Shown: positions 63,713 to 64,000 of the stretch, piece by piece | How positions within the stretch are numbered: position 1 is the first letter of the stretch | Layout of the letters: the number at the start of each line of letters is the position of its first letter | Assembly: GCA_001295865.1 (NCBI GenBank) | Contig: LJHW01000006.1 | Location: 124,001 to 188,000, forward strand | Source: a beta proteobacterium AAP65 | GTDB taxonomy: Bacteria; Pseudomonadota; Gammaproteobacteria; Burkholderiales; Burkholderiaceae_C | Length of the DNA stretch: 64,000 bases | Reading direction: 5' to 3' | Position numbers and translations under genes: made by a program | Notes under the pieces: generated by a model | Seen by the model: the letters and a program-made list of their open reading frames with translations, nothing else | The model's database searches: none | Told to the model about the DNA's origin: nothing

Positions 63713-64000
63713 ATGCCGTACCGTGTCATTCCCATCGCCAGCGCTGCGCCCGCCCTGCCGCAGGCACAGGCCCCGCAGCTCAGCGGCGAACCGGCCCGGG
63801 TGCAGCGTGTGCTGCAGGCGCTGGATGCCGCGATGGACAGCCCGGCGCTCGGTTTTTCGCTGCCACTGGAACGCTGGCTGCGCGAACTGCGTCTGGACAG
63901 CGAACACGCCGAGGCCACGCTGCACGTCACGCCGCGCCTGGGCACCGCCCCGGCCGAGCTGGCCTTCGACACGCTGCGCCGGCTGCTGCCGGACACCGAC
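63713..64000 (+). CDS. unidentified protein, N-terminal 96 residues (3' end outside window)
   Basis: A partial protein: a short polar arm (PYRVIPIASAAPALPQAQ) then VLQALDAAMDSPALGFSLPLERWLRELRLDSEHAEATLHVTP, which resembles loosely the small alpha/beta fold of DUF59-type (iron-sulfur assembly) proteins, but I cannot confirm it. No signal peptide. ATG 63713 is preceded by an FNR-like box, so low-oxygen induction is likely. The frame is open at the edge. Confidence 0.6.
   Translation, partial: MPYRVIPIASAAPALPQAQAPQLSGEPARVQRVLQALDAAMDSPALGFSLPLERWLRELRLDSEHAEATLHVTPRLGTAPAELAFDTLRRLLPDTD

Overview
The window reads as one contiguous piece of chromosome from a high-GC (by eye about 68-70 %) betaproteobacterium. 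The gene set points to Burkholderiales, most likely the Rubrivivax / Leptothrix / Ideonella / Aquincola group: a Gram-negative-type porin, an H-NS family protein with the short C-terminal WGGRGKRP block, a HiPIP, cytochrome c', an EamA-rich transporter set, PEP-CTERM and Tat-exported proteins, and an atpI-B-E-F-H-A-G-D-C operon. I see no rRNA, tRNA, CRISPR array, transposase, integrase or prophage, and coding density is very high. No gene-free stretch exceeds 300 bp. The longest are 45007-45271 (a terminator), 59102-59354 (H-NS leader), 43766-43998 (hairpins before the porin), 28925-29157 (a sigma-54-like promoter) and 10172-10347 (no convincing site).

Left part (1-17965). The 3' part of an ABC-F ATPase (uup) meets an unknown protein. 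A DUF4331 protein and a small lipoprotein follow, possibly from an ECF-type promoter. A MocR-type regulator is divergent from a tight operon of EamA exporter, Asp/Glu-type racemase, PLP aminotransferase, PhzF-like isomerase and VOC protein. Cytochrome c' and cytochrome b561 are divergent neighbours. GNAT, aldose 1-epimerase (apparent ATC start), SMP-30 lactonase and GlpD form a second operon. On the minus strand lie a redoxin and a DsbD-like membrane reductase.

Centre (18000-45010). The complete F1Fo ATP synthase operon has a perfect TATAAT upstream and a strong terminator, and is followed by PPK2. Then come a CHCC zinc protein, IlvE, a GT25 glycosyltransferase, YkvA, a PEP-CTERM von Willebrand-like protein with a sigma-54-like promoter, RadA, a Tat carotenoid oxygenase with a DUF2141 partner, ArfB, a GlsB-like protein, alanine racemase divergent from LplT, a DMT transporter, an unusual two-receiver response regulator, glutathione peroxidase, TyrB, a LysR regulator, an ornithine cyclodeaminase / AsnC pair, and the porin.

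Right part (45272-64000). An Opp/Dpp-type ABC importer operon carries a DsbA/FrnE-like protein and a CYTH protein between its permeases and ATPases but lacks a binding protein. Stress and detoxification genes follow (NTF2, TPR, GST, OsmC, GNAT, MtfA). The most striking locus is 54720-59101: three different photolyase/cryptochrome-family genes and a 54-residue DUF2256 zinc protein in one overlapping operon. They are a divergent photolyase, an FeS-type (6-4) photolyase with all four cluster cysteines, and a FAD-domain-only photolyase with a C-terminal Rossmann-like extension. Then come H-NS, glycerol kinase (convergent, overlapping), another DMT transporter, a Tat lipoprotein HiPIP, a fumarylacetoacetate hydrolase-family enzyme, and a cut-off gene behind an FNR-like box.

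Functional themes are membrane energetics and redox (ATP synthase, cytochromes, HiPIP, DsbD), light-driven DNA repair, amino-acid racemisation/transamination with export, and peptide uptake. All family calls are from reading translated sequence and motifs; no database search was run.
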